In this document: in pieces, positions 1 to 6,879 of the stretch
Layout: every line of letters begins with the position of its first letter
Position numbering within the stretch: the stretch's first letter is position 1
Assembly (NCBI GenBank): GCA_025964455.1
Contig: JAOPYU010000258.1
Location: 1 to 8,212, forward strand
Source of the DNA: Thermoleophilia bacterium
Lineage (GTDB): Bacteria; Actinomycetota; Thermoleophilia; Gaiellales; SKUG01
DNA: 8,212 nucleotides
Direction of reading: 5' to 3'
Notes under the pieces: model-generated
What the model was told of the DNA's origin: nothing
What the model saw: only the letters and a program-made list of their open reading frames with translations
Databases searched by the model: none
Translations under genes and position numbers: made by a program

Positions 1-498
1 CGAGAGCGCGACGTTGCCGAGTGACACCCCGAGGAACGCCTTGGGCCGTTGCTCGAGCCGGAACGTGGCGGTCATCGTCGAGTAGATGACGCTCGTCCAC
101 ATCCCGAATGCTGCGAGCCAGATGAACTCCTCGCGCTCGCGATCGTTCATGAAGAAGTCGGCGAGGTCGCGCTGGAAGAGGAGCAGCAAGCCGACCCCGA
201 CCGCCATTGAGATGAGGGTCAGCGTCAAGGTGGTTCGAACCACACGGACCCCGACCTCGTCCCGCTCATGCGCCGGCGCGTCGTAATAGAACCGCATCAT
301 CGCGTTCTGCAGTCCGAGCCGGAAAAACGCTGCCGCGAAGAGGTCGATCATCAGGACCGCTTCGGCCAGGCCGTACGACTTCGGATCGAGATAGCTCGCG
401 AAAATCGGCAGCAGGATGATCGCGATCAGCTTGGATGCGACCGACCCGAGCCCGTAGACGGCCCCGTGTCCGGCCAGCCGGAGGATGCGCCCATACAT
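1..498 (-). CDS. Oligosaccharide flippase / polysaccharide biosynthesis membrane protein (N-terminal part, runs off left edge)
   Basis: The first 166 residues are visible and the 3' end lies outside the window. The protein opens MYGRILRLAGHGAVYGLGSV, followed by a hydrophobic run to about residue 37, a second around residues 45-60 and a third around 88-107 (TLTLTLISMAVGVGLLLLF). The opening pattern, with a short basic N-terminus, a helix containing G-x-x-x-x-K, then 'LLPIFASYLDPKSYGLAE', is typical of Wzx/RfbX-like flippases of the MATE/MVF superfamily, which move lipid-linked glycans across the cytoplasmic membrane. Full members have about 12-14 membrane helices and 400-500 residues, so most of the protein is missing here. 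The ATG overlaps the stop of the upstream GT-C-like gene (TGATG), and a GGAAGGT lies 9 bases before it. It is the last visible gene of the glycan operon. Family is fairly sure; substrate is unknown. Confidence 0.8.
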   Translation of the reverse strand, partial: MYGRILRLAGHGAVYGLGSVASKLIAIILLPIFASYLDPKSYGLAEAVLMIDLFAAAFFRLGLQNAMMRFYYDAPAHERDEVGVRVVRTTLTLTLISMAVGVGLLLLFQRDLADFFMNDREREEFIWLAAFGMWTSVIYSTMTATFRLEQRPKAFLGVSLGNVALS

Positions 499-2807
499 CA
501 GCGCGTCACCTTCCAGAGGCCGTAGGAGTTGCATGGCACGACGTCGCCCGGCTTGACCGGCGGGAAGGCGGAATCGGTGGCGCGCCGGTCGACGGCGAGC
601 CGCCGGAACCGCTCCGGGTTGCGCATGATCAGGCGCGCGACACCCGCACCGTCGTAGGCCTGGATGTCGGCGAACCTGTCGAGACGCGCCCAGGCGCTCT
701 CCAGCAGCTGCGTCGAGCGATCGTCCTGGTACTCGGCTTCGAGCCAGCGGCCGTCGCCGACGTCGACCAGCAGGTAGTCGACGTCCTCGCCCGCGAGCTC
801 GTCGAGCCGCGCGTCGTCGGTGAGCGAGTCGTCGTGGAAGCGATTGACGCTCGACAGGCGGCGCTTGATGTCCGCCTGGTCGGTGCCGTTCCAGACCTTG
901 TAGTCACCCACCACGTACACGGGGGCCAGTGCCATCGCGCGGAAGCTCGCGGCCGGGTCGCTCAGCACCATGCTGCCTGCGGGCAGCTCGCGCAGCGCCC
1001 GCTCGACGGGTCCGCCCAGGCAGTCGAGGTCACCCTGGTGGGTCCGGGCGGTGAACGGGTCGCGACCCAGGAGCGCGCGCCGTGCACTGATGGCCCCGAC
1101 CGGGAGCGCGAGTGCGACTGACACCACGATCCCGAAGATGATAACCAGGCGCATCGGCGCGACTTGTACGCGCGCCGGAGCACGGGTCGCCGGCCCGGCC
1201 CCACCTACGAGCGCCATCTCGTCCGATCTTCGCCCGCGAATCCGACCGACGCCGCGAATCACGAAGATCACGACGAGTGACAGCCACGCGAGGTAGCCGG
1301 GCCATTCGGGCGCGAAGCGCGAGTAGCCGATGAACACGCCCGCGGCGGCCGCCACCACGATCGCCGCGCCGCTCCACAGCTGCGTGCGGCGCCGCGACCA
1401 CCCGCGCGCAGTCACCGCATCGGCAGCGAGCAGGATCCCCGCCGCCAGCACCACGAACAGGAACGAACCGACGACGTGGTTGATCCGCAGGCCGAGCGTC
1501 AACGAACCCGTGCCGCGCATGAGCTCGAACAGCGGCGGCACGACGCTCATCGTCATGAGCGCCACGAGCCCGCCACCGAGCATCGGCGCCTGTCGCGATC
1601 GCCACTTCCATGCCACCACCGGCACCAGCAGCATCGCGAGCATCCCCGGCATGCCGAGCATCTCGTACAGGTGCCCGCCGCGGATGTGCGTGCGGCCGAG
1701 CGTCTCGGCCAGGTGGTAGTCGATCCGCGTCTCGTCCGTCTCGCCGAAGTCGTCGATGCCCGCGAGCAACGGCAGTACGGCTCCGAAGCAGACCACGCAC
1801 ATTGCGGCGATCGCGCCGCCGACGATGAGCACGCGCTTCCCGACGCCGGCGCCGAACGGCCCTGACACGACCCACCACGCCGCGTATCCGAGACCGACGA
1901 TCGCCACGTACGGGATGTAGTTGGCGTGGTAGATGATCACCGAGGCGATGCACGCGAATGACATCGCCAGGCACGCACGCAGCACGCGCCGGTCGCGCGT
2001 CCACATCGCGACGGCGATCGACGCGAACAGCACCGGGAACACGAGCTCGAACGTCACTTGCCCGGGCACGGCGCCGTACAGGATCGCGTCGCCATCGACC
2101 TCGCGGCGCGCGTAGAGGACCCGACCGAGCACCCATGCCAGCGCGCCGATCGGCGTTGCCCGGGCGTCGTCGAGCAGCACCCGCGCCAGTCCGCCCGACG
2201 CGAGCGCGCCGAGCGCCACTACCAGCACGGGCATGATCTCCCACGCGAGGATCGGATCCAGGTGCGTGATCCACCCCGTCCAGCCCACGAATGCGTGCCA
2301 CCCCGGGAGCGCGTAGGTGGGGTTCGGCCCGCCGTCCACGAACCGGTTGACGTTGTCGAAGTTGGGGTGGTCGAGCGCCACGAGCTTGCGTGTGACGGCG
2401 ACGTGGTAGAGCCCGTCGAGGCGGATCGCGCCACGGACGATCCACGCGAACACGACGGCGACCAGCACCGCGAGGCTGGTCCAGCGATCCCATCCACGCG
2501 CCACGGGCACGACCTCGTCGCCGCGCGCACGGCGACGTCGCCGCATCACCACGGCACCGGCGAGCAGCCCGAGCGAGACAACCACGTGGAGCGCGACGGG
2601 AACCTCGACCGGGCTCTCCGTCAGCAGCTGGACGCCCGTGGCCGCGCACGCGACGAGCGCGCCGAGGACCAGCGCCGCGGGCGCGGCGAGCGTGTCGGGC
2701 AGGGCCGCGCGCAGGCGCAGCAGCGACACGAGCGAGCCGCCGGGGACGCCGAGCAATGCGATGGCGGTCGCGAGGAGGGCGACCTGCTGGAGGATGAGGA
2801 CGATCAT
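498..2807 (-). CDS. Multi-spanning membrane protein, GT-C glycosyltransferase-like, with C-terminal soluble domain
   Basis: A 769-residue protein with about a dozen hydrophobic segments between residues 1 and 575, then a soluble domain of about 180 residues (roughly 590-769). After the third hydrophobic segment comes R-L-D-G-L-Y-H (residues 129-135), where the acidic residue sits in the first extracytoplasmic loop as in GT-C enzymes that use polyprenyl-phosphate sugars. The tail begins 'LRELPAGSMVLSDPAASFRA', a pattern common in the extracytoplasmic tail of large actinobacterial GT-C-like (DUF6541/YfhO-type) proteins. It probably transfers a sugar to a lipid-linked or surface glycan on the outer face of the membrane, but an O-antigen-polymerase-like role is also possible. 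The start is 19 bases after the sulfotransferase stop, with a weak GAGGA 12 bases upstream, and the stop overlaps the flippase start. Membrane nature is certain; GT-C assignment is moderate; donor and acceptor are unknown. Confidence 0.7.
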   Translation of the reverse strand: MIVLILQQVALLATAIALLGVPGGSLVSLLRLRAALPDTLAAPAALVLGALVACAATGVQLLTESPVEVPVALHVVVSLGLLAGAVVMRRRRRARGDEVVPVARGWDRWTSLAVLVAVVFAWIVRGAIRLDGLYHVAVTRKLVALDHPNFDNVNRFVDGGPNPTYALPGWHAFVGWTGWITHLDPILAWEIMPVLVVALGALASGGLARVLLDDARATPIGALAWVLGRVLYARREVDGDAILYGAVPGQVTFELVFPVLFASIAVAMWTRDRRVLRACLAMSFACIASVIIYHANYIPYVAIVGLGYAAWWVVSGPFGAGVGKRVLIVGGAIAAMCVVCFGAVLPLLAGIDDFGETDETRIDYHLAETLGRTHIRGGHLYEMLGMPGMLAMLLVPVVAWKWRSRQAPMLGGGLVALMTMSVVPPLFELMRGTGSLTLGLRINHVVGSFLFVVLAAGILLAADAVTARGWSRRRTQLWSGAAIVVAAAAGVFIGYSRFAPEWPGYLAWLSLVVIFVIRGVGRIRGRRSDEMALVGGAGPATRAPARVQVAPMRLVIIFGIVVSVALALPVGAISARRALLGRDPFTARTHQGDLDCLGGPVERALRELPAGSMVLSDPAASFRAMALAPVYVVGDYKVWNGTDQADIKRRLSSVNRFHDDSLTDDARLDELAGEDVDYLLVDVGDGRWLEAEYQDDRSTQLLESAWARLDRFADIQAYDGAGVARLIMRNPERFRRLAVDRRATDSAFPPVKPGDVVPCNSYGLWKVTR
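508..514 (-). promoter_or_regulatory. Ribosome binding site of the flippase gene
   Basis: On the minus strand the sequence reads GGAAGGT, 9 bases before the ATG at 498. It lies inside the 3' end of the upstream gene. It supports the TGATG-overlapping start, so the flippase need not depend only on re-initiation. Confidence 0.55.
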
Positions 2808-2826
2808 GACGTCGTCGCGTCCTCGC

Positions 2827-3813
2827 TCAGTGGCGGGCGAGCCGCCGCGCGAACACCCACTTCAGCTCGCGGCCGCGCTCGGTGATGATCCGCAGCTTCA
2901 CGAGGTTGATGAGGCGGTGGCCGAAGTTGGTGGTCTCGAACCGCAGGCGCGTGAGCGGTGGCACCGGACGCGGCGTCATGCCACCGTCCTCGTAGCCGTG
3001 CAGCGCGAGCTCGTCGCCGGCGGCCGCGAGGAACACGCGCTGGTCGCCGGGGGTCATCTTGGTGTGCCACTTGCCGACGGCGGTCTGGTTGATGCCGCCC
3101 CACAGGTTGGAGAACCACTTCGCCTGGTCGGCCTGCAGCTTGCTCATGTCCGTCTTCTCGACGTGGAGCATGTCCTCGTCGTACTCGATGTCGAGGAACT
3201 CGCTCACGCGGCGAACCTCGACCTCGGGTCGTGAGACGAGGTCCTCGTAGCGAACGCACAGCATCGTGTCGGGGCGTTCGGCCCGCGCTGCGGCACCCGT
3301 GCGAACGCAGTGCGCCCAGCGCTTGCCGGTCGTCCACGAGTTGTTGCCACCGAAGGGCAGCCCCATGATCGACAGCGCCACGTCGCGACCGTCGCGGACG
3401 AGCTCCACGAACCTGGCACCCGGGAACACACGCTCGAGCAACGGGATGTGGTCGATGTGCGGCGGGGTCTTGTCCGCCCACCAGTCCTTGCCCTCGCGGC
3501 GCATGTAGGCGAGGAACGGCTGCTCGACCGCCCAGCGGAACGCCTCGTCGTGGGACATCCCGACGGGCGGCAGCGGGGCGTCCCCCTCGAGGCCCCACAG
3601 CTTCACGCGCGGGTGGGCCCAGACGCGACGGGTCAGCTCGACCGCCTGGTCGTGGTCATCGAGGCCGCCCTTGTACAGCGCACCCTGGAAGTCCGTGATG
3701 AACATGGTCTCGGGCGGGATCGCCGGACCGGCCCGATCCAGGATCAGGCGGAGCATCGTGGTGCCGGAGCGGTCACTGCCGACGATGAAGAACGGTGGTC
3801 GCGACGCGCTCAT
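2827..3813 (-). CDS. Sulfotransferase (PAPS-dependent, Sulfotransfer family)
   Basis: A 328-residue soluble protein that should transfer sulfate from 3'-phosphoadenylyl sulfate (PAPS) to a hydroxyl or amino group, probably on a sugar. The 5'-phosphosulfate loop is at residues 10-21 (IVGSDRSGTTML). The 3'-phosphate site is at about 135-149 (FVELVRDGRDVALSI, with R140, R143 and S148 as expected ligands). A conserved 'RYEDLVSRPEVEVRRVSEFL' segment lies at about 188-207. W-A-D-K-T-P-P-H near residue 115 matches the substrate/catalytic region of bacterial homologues. Length is normal for the family. There is no signal peptide or membrane helix, so it acts in the cytoplasm. Its ATG overlaps the phosphatase stop as ATGA, so the two are likely translationally coupled; no strong ribosome binding site was seen. 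Context points to sulfation of a glycan or its lipid-linked precursor, but a small-molecule acceptor cannot be excluded. Confidence 0.9.
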   Translation of the reverse strand: MSASRPPFFIVGSDRSGTTMLRLILDRAGPAIPPETMFITDFQGALYKGGLDDHDQAVELTRRVWAHPRVKLWGLEGDAPLPPVGMSHDEAFRWAVEQPFLAYMRREGKDWWADKTPPHIDHIPLLERVFPGARFVELVRDGRDVALSIMGLPFGGNNSWTTGKRWAHCVRTGAAARAERPDTMLCVRYEDLVSRPEVEVRRVSEFLDIEYDEDMLHVEKTDMSKLQADQAKWFSNLWGGINQTAVGKWHTKMTPGDQRVFLAAAGDELALHGYEDGGMTPRPVPPLTRLRFETTNFGHRLINLVKLRIITERGRELKWVFARRLARH

Positions 3814-4457
3814 GCGTGGGTCGCGACGACCTCGTCACGGGGCTCGCTGGGCACGTCCGAGACGAGCTTGATGTCGTCGCCCGTGACCGCGAACACGAGC
3901 GATCCACCCGTCGAGATCTTGAACTGCCAGTCGGGCTCCACGTTGCCCCAGATGCGGCGCACCGCGAGGCGCAGCATGACGCCGTGCGAGACGGCGGCGA
4001 CGCTCTGGCCGGGGTTGCGCTCGTGGATCTCCTTGAGCGCCCGCACGACGCGGTCACCCGCAGCGATGAGCGACTCGCCGCCGGGGCAGGCCGCGGCGTC
4101 GGGATCGTTGCAGTACTTGTCCCAGGCGACGGGGTCCACGTCGCGGGACTCGCCGGAGGTGAGTCCTTCCCAGCGGCCGTAGTCGACGTTCACCAGGTTG
4201 TCGAGGCCGATGACCTCGTGCAGGCCGGAGGCAGCTGCGATCGCGGTGCCGACCTCGAAGGCGCGCGTCAGCGGGCTCGCGTAGACGGCGGCGAGGTTCG
4301 CATCCTTGAGCATGTGCCCGGCTGCGATCGCCTCGCGGCGGCCCGTGTCGTTGAGCGGCACGTCGCGGCGGCCGCGGAAGCGCACGTCGACATTGAGGAT
4401 CGTCTGGCCGTGGCGGACCAGGTGGACGATGGTGGTCGTCTCGTCGGTGGGCGTCAT
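3810..4457 (-). CDS. Histidine phosphatase family protein (phosphoglycerate mutase-like)
   Basis: A 215-residue protein of the histidine phosphatase superfamily. The catalytic loop is L-V-R-H-G-Q-T with H16 as the phospho-acceptor. R65 (SPLTRA), E97 (GRWEG) and H158 (VSHG) complete the phosphate pocket, so it should be active. Members remove phosphate from sugars, nucleotides or small metabolites, or act as cofactor-dependent mutases; this sequence does not show which. The reading frame stays open upstream to an ATG at 4595, but the ATG at 4457 is preferred: it has AGGAAGGA 6 bases upstream, and the extra 46 residues are low-complexity (Pro/Gly/Ser/Arg). It is the first gene of the phosphatase-sulfotransferase-GT-C-flippase run and overlaps the sulfotransferase by 4 bases. 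A sugar-phosphate substrate linked to the glycan pathway is plausible but inferred. Confidence 0.88.
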   Translation of the reverse strand: MTPTDETTTIVHLVRHGQTILNVDVRFRGRRDVPLNDTGRREAIAAGHMLKDANLAAVYASPLTRAFEVGTAIAAASGLHEVIGLDNLVNVDYGRWEGLTSGESRDVDPVAWDKYCNDPDAAACPGGESLIAAGDRVVRALKEIHERNPGQSVAAVSHGVMLRLAVRRIWGNVEPDWQFKISTGGSLVFAVTGDDIKLVSDVPSEPRDEVVATHA

Positions 4458-4563
4458 GCGCCGTCCTTCCTGAGAAGCGAATCGGGAGGTGCGCGAGGGG
4501 GAGTTCGCGGCACGCGAAGAATGGTACAGGTTCGGCCCAGCGCGGGTCGCGGTGCCGGGGGCG
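4458..4563. other. Gap of 106 bases between deacetylase and phosphatase
   Basis: The longest gap in the minus-strand block. It holds the phosphatase ribosome binding site and a weak minus-strand TACCAT (4521-4526), which resembles a -10 box in 4 of 6 positions but has no convincing -35 partner. Whether a separate promoter lies here cannot be decided from sequence alone. Confidence 0.4.
4464..4471 (-). promoter_or_regulatory. Ribosome binding site deciding the phosphatase start
   Basis: On the minus strand the sequence is AGGAAGGA, 6 bases before the ATG at 4457. It is the clearest Shine-Dalgarno sequence in the minus-strand block and argues for the 215-residue form over the longer one starting at 4595. 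A strong site here, after 106 bases without a gene, fits a new transcript or the head of a sub-operon. Confidence 0.8.
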
Positions 4564-5898
4564 TTAGGCCCGGGGGAGCCGGGCCCGGTAGGCATCCGCG
4601 GCCTCGCCGGCGCTCACGCCAGCACCGCCCGTGGCGGCGACGTGGCGCAGCACGTTGCGGTAGGTGCGCGTCCAGCCCTCGTCCCCGGCGCAGCAGAGAC
4701 GATCGTTGTGGACGAGCAGGCTCGCCGCGCCGCCGACCGCACGGATCGTGTCGACGGCCTCGAGGATCCGGCGTCGTCGCTCGTCGCGGCCCGGCACGTC
4801 GAGGTAGCGCTCGTCGAAGGACGCATCCATCACCGCCAGCGGGATGATCACCAGGTCGAGCGGGGCGCCGGCGGCGTGGTCCCAGGCCCGGAAGGGGTGG
4901 GCGGTCCCGGCGCGGAAGCCGGGCTGCTCCGCGAATCCGAGCGAGGCATCGGACCGGATGCCGGCGGCAGCGAGCTCCGGCCATGCCTGGACGGTGCGGT
5001 GGCGCAGGTAGTGGAAGCGGTGGTCGAGGGCCTCCGCGCCCGTCCGCTGCTGCAGCGCCGTCCGCTCGGCCGCGATCCGGCCGCGCGTCACCGAGGCGGT
5101 GTAGCTGCCGTGCAGACCGATCCCGGGCTGGGGGACGTCGTAGGCGTATGCCTCGAGGTGCTCCGCGGCGTCGCCGTCCTCGGGCGCGTGCTGCCCGGCG
5201 AGCAGGTAGCAGGTGGAGCGTGCACCTTCACGCGACTCGAGGCGGTAGATGCGATCCGCGTTGGTCCACGGGTCCCGGCGGAAGTGCGCCCCCGCCAGCG
5301 CGAGCAGCGTCCGCGCGGCCCGCAGCAGCCGGCCGCGTCGTGCGTCGTCGCGAACCGCGCGCAGGGCGCGGCGTCGGCCCGTCTTGGTCCAGCGCCGCGG
5401 CAGGTCGATGTCGTGGGTGAGGACGAGCCGATATGCAGGCTCGTGCTCGTCCCATGGATCCGCGAGGCACCACGGCTCGGGCAGCTCGGCCGCGAGCGCC
5501 TCGGCGAGGACGTCGACCGGGGTCGCGAGCGGGTCGCCGAGACGAGCGACGGCCGAAGCGGTGTAGCGGAACCTGCCGTGCTCGTCGAAGGCGCCGGGCG
5601 GCGCGAGCCGCTCCTCCTCGCGAGCGAGCCACCAGAACGTCGCCGCGAGCGGATCGCGCGCCGCATCCGGCACCTCGTCCCAGCGGAACTCCCAGGTTGC
5701 CGGGTCGTGCGCGATCGCGGCGCCCCCCGTCCCCCAAGCGAGGTCGGCGTCCTCCTCGTCATCCACCAGCTCCCAGGAGCGGACGCCCGAGCGCGCGAGC
5801 AGCGCCTCCAGCGCCCACGCAGCCTGCGCGTGCAGCGCCGGGTCCGCATCCAGGTGGATACGCAGGGGCGGGACTGCTGCTGCTCCCGTTCCCGTCAT
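4564..5898 (-). CDS. Polysaccharide deacetylase-like protein (HDxD/HxSY subgroup)
   Basis: A 444-residue protein with no signal peptide. Residues ~10-130 resemble the N-terminal domain (DUF7033-like) often fused to this deacetylase subgroup. The NodB-like part starts near 155 with T-H-D-I-D (161-165), which supplies the catalytic and metal-binding aspartates. It continues with G-L-H-G-S-Y (261-266), H-Y-L-R (296-299), S-D-A-S-L-G-F (316-322), G-F-R-A-G-T-A-x-P-F (327-336), V-M-D (356-358) and V-H-N-D (396-399). This order is characteristic of polysaccharide-deacetylase-family proteins found in surface-glycan loci. The classical HxxxH metal motif is altered, with Thr in the second His position. 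It probably removes acetyl groups from a glycan or precursor, but substrate and activity are inferred. The ATG overlaps the upstream zinc-ribbon gene stop (TGATG). No ribosome binding site was seen, so translation probably depends on re-initiation. Stop is TAA. Confidence 0.82.
   Translation of the reverse strand: MTGTGAAAVPPLRIHLDADPALHAQAAWALEALLARSGVRSWELVDDEEDADLAWGTGGAAIAHDPATWEFRWDEVPDAARDPLAATFWWLAREEERLAPPGAFDEHGRFRYTASAVARLGDPLATPVDVLAEALAAELPEPWCLADPWDEHEPAYRLVLTHDIDLPRRWTKTGRRRALRAVRDDARRGRLLRAARTLLALAGAHFRRDPWTNADRIYRLESREGARSTCYLLAGQHAPEDGDAAEHLEAYAYDVPQPGIGLHGSYTASVTRGRIAAERTALQQRTGAEALDHRFHYLRHRTVQAWPELAAAGIRSDASLGFAEQPGFRAGTAHPFRAWDHAAGAPLDLVIIPLAVMDASFDERYLDVPGRDERRRRILEAVDTIRAVGGAASLLVHNDRLCCAGDEGWTRTYRNVLRHVAATGGAGVSAGEAADAYRARLPRA
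4567..4585 (-). terminator. Possible hairpin at the end of the deacetylase gene
   Basis: A perfect 7-base inverted repeat (GGCCCGG at 4567-4573, CCGGGCC at 4579-4585) with a 5-base loop sits in the last codons of the deacetylase, directly before its TAA. No T-run follows on the minus strand. It could weaken transcription between the deacetylase and the phosphatase, or be a chance product of GC-rich coding sequence. Confidence 0.2.
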
Positions 5899-6416
5899 CA
5901 GGGGAGACGACGGCCCTTGAACGCGCGCAGGGCATCCAGCAGGCTCGGTCGCACGGTGATCGTCTCGGTCGCCACCTCGCCGGAGGCGATCCGCGCCAGG
6001 CGTTCGCTCCGCGCCTTGGCTGCTTCGCTGTCGGGATCTGCGCGTTCGGCGGCCCACGCCTCGAGCGCCTCGAGCTCGCCCGGATCGAGCCACACGCCGT
6101 GGCGCGCGCACACGTCGACGATCACGTCGGTGGTGAAGGCGTAGCGGACGCTGCCCATCGGCTCGCGGCAGACCGGACACGTACGTTCCGCATCGCCGGG
6201 CTCGATGTCGCGATCGGCTGCCAGCGACAGCGAGCGTCCCTCTTCGTAGGTGTTCCCGATCGAGCTGCCGTCGTCCTGGGTCCGCACGGCGGCGAGCAGG
6301 TCGCGCTCCAGGAGCCACATCCCATGCCCCTGCGGGCACGCCTCGACGACGACGTCGGCGTGTGTGTGCTCAATGGTCTCGATGCCACATTCGACGCAGT
6401 TCTTCATGCGCGACAT
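5898..6416 (-). CDS. Protein with two TFIIB-type zinc ribbons
   Basis: A 172-residue cytoplasmic protein with two copies of the zf-TFIIB zinc-ribbon pattern. The first has C7-x2-C10 and C27-P-Q-G-H31-G-M-W, followed by 'LLERDLLAAV'. The second has C80-P-V-C83 and C103-A-R-H106-G-V-W-L-D-P-G-E-L. The 'C..HG.W.D.GEL..L' ending is the family hallmark, and the first copy is the more divergent. The C-terminal ~50 residues are charged and probably helical. These domains occur in small bacterial proteins of mostly unknown function; zinc binding is expected, and a nucleic-acid or protein-binding role is possible but unproven. The ATG at 6416 (MSRMKN) or at 6407 (MKN) could be used; both follow a G-rich stretch without a clean ribosome binding site. 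The frame stays open to 6881, but that extension is Arg-rich and looks non-coding. It is coupled to the deacetylase by TGATG. Confidence 0.8.
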   Translation of the reverse strand: MSRMKNCVECGIETIEHTHADVVVEACPQGHGMWLLERDLLAAVRTQDDGSSIGNTYEEGRSLSLAADRDIEPGDAERTCPVCREPMGSVRYAFTTDVIVDVCARHGVWLDPGELEALEAWAAERADPDSEAAKARSERLARIASGEVATETITVRPSLLDALRAFKGRRLP

Positions 6417-6649
6417 GTGCCCCGCCCCCGCCAACTCCAACCGACGCCGCCGCGTGCCGCGGCCACGAGGCGGCCCCATCCGCGGAGCCCGCGACGCCAG
6501 GCCGCACCCGATCGTGCGGATGTCGAGATCGAGGTGGACAGGTCCGCCCGCCCGTCGCACGATGGGCTGGAACGCCCCTCGCCGCCCGCGCGAGGAACGG
6601 TCATGAGCGCTCGCCCTGGCGAGCGACACCCGCTGGAGGTCAGCGAGCA
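6417..6649. promoter_or_regulatory. Divergent intergenic region (probable promoters in both directions)
   Basis: These 233 bases separate the minus-strand zinc-ribbon gene from the plus-strand small genes. Frames crossing it give Arg/Pro/Ala-rich, low-complexity translations typical of non-coding GC-rich DNA. It contains a short palindrome CCGCG-TGC-CGCGG at 6450-6462. I could not identify convincing -35/-10 pairs. It is placed to hold promoters for both gene groups, which is inference from the divergent layout. Confidence 0.45.
6635..6639 (+). promoter_or_regulatory. Ribosome binding site before a GTG start
   Basis: GGAGG lies 10 bases before the GTG at 6650. It is the main reason to place a small gene here and to choose the GTG start; the nearby ATG at 6603 is in another frame. 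Confidence 0.5.
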
Positions 6650-6844
6650 GTGCAGTCCGAGAACGTTGGATCAGCCGCGCGAACGAGCGGCATCTTCCAC
6701 GAGCCGTCGCCCAATGGCGAGCTCGCGCCTCCGCCTGCCGCGCCCCTGCCCGGCGTGCCGCCGATGCCCGGCGACTTCGTGGCACCGGCATCCGATGAGC
6801 ACCTGCAGCCCGACGCCGCGCGCGGCGCGGGCGAGCTCGGCTGA
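6650..6844 (+). CDS. Small Pro/Ala-rich hypothetical protein (64 residues, GTG start)
   Basis: This frame reads V-Q-S-E-N-V-G-S-A-A-R-T-S-G-I-F-H-E-P, then a proline-rich middle (A-P-P-P-A-A-P-L-P-G-V-P-P-M-P-G-D-F) and an acidic tail ending G-E-L-G. There is no membrane segment, cysteine or recognisable domain, so the protein is probably mostly disordered. Support for a gene: a GGAGG 10 bases before the GTG, high G/C at third positions, a balanced amino-acid composition compared with the Arg/Ser-rich shadows in other frames, and a stop 35 bases before the next plus-strand gene. It may be the first gene of a small plus-strand operon. No function can be assigned, and it could still be an untranslated leader. 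Confidence 0.45.
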   Translation: MQSENVGSAARTSGIFHEPSPNGELAPPPAAPLPGVPPMPGDFVAPASDEHLQPDAARGAGELG

Positions 6845-6863
6845 CGGCTATCGCTCCCTGCCT

Positions 6864-6870
6864 CGGGTAG
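6864..6870 (+). promoter_or_regulatory. CGGGTAG motif, copy 1 (9 bases before ATG)
   Basis: The heptamer CGGGTAG ends 9 bases before the ATG at 6880. The same heptamer at the same spacing precedes the next gene (7152-7158). It might be an unusual ribosome binding site, or a -10-like box of a leaderless or short-leader transcript (GGGTA is the core of SigF/SigB-type -10 boxes), but no GTTT-type -35 was seen. Confidence 0.35.
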
Positions 6871-6879
6871 GTCCCGGGC

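Noticed and set aside
1030..2649. Minus-strand open frame of 539 codons inside the GT-C-like gene
   Set aside because: Arg/Ala-rich alternative frame of a gene with well-formed membrane helices; no independent support.
3810..4457. Histidine phosphatase as a PAP phosphatase recycling the sulfotransferase by-product
   Set aside because: Attractive from the gene overlap, but known PAP phosphatases belong to the inositol monophosphatase-like (CysQ) or DHH (NrnA) families, not the histidine phosphatases; no sequence evidence supports it.
4521..4526. Minus-strand TACCAT as a -10 promoter box for the phosphatase operon
   Set aside because: Only 4 of 6 positions match and no -35 partner is seen at 16-18 bases, so it is mentioned only under the gap.
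4458..4595. 46-residue N-terminal extension of the histidine phosphatase
   Set aside because: It lacks a ribosome binding site, is low complexity and would overlap the deacetylase 3' end, whereas the ATG at 4457 has AGGAAGGA at good spacing.
4489..6144. Plus-strand open frame of 551 codons
   Set aside because: Antisense shadow of the deacetylase gene, whose conserved motifs are clear on the minus strand.
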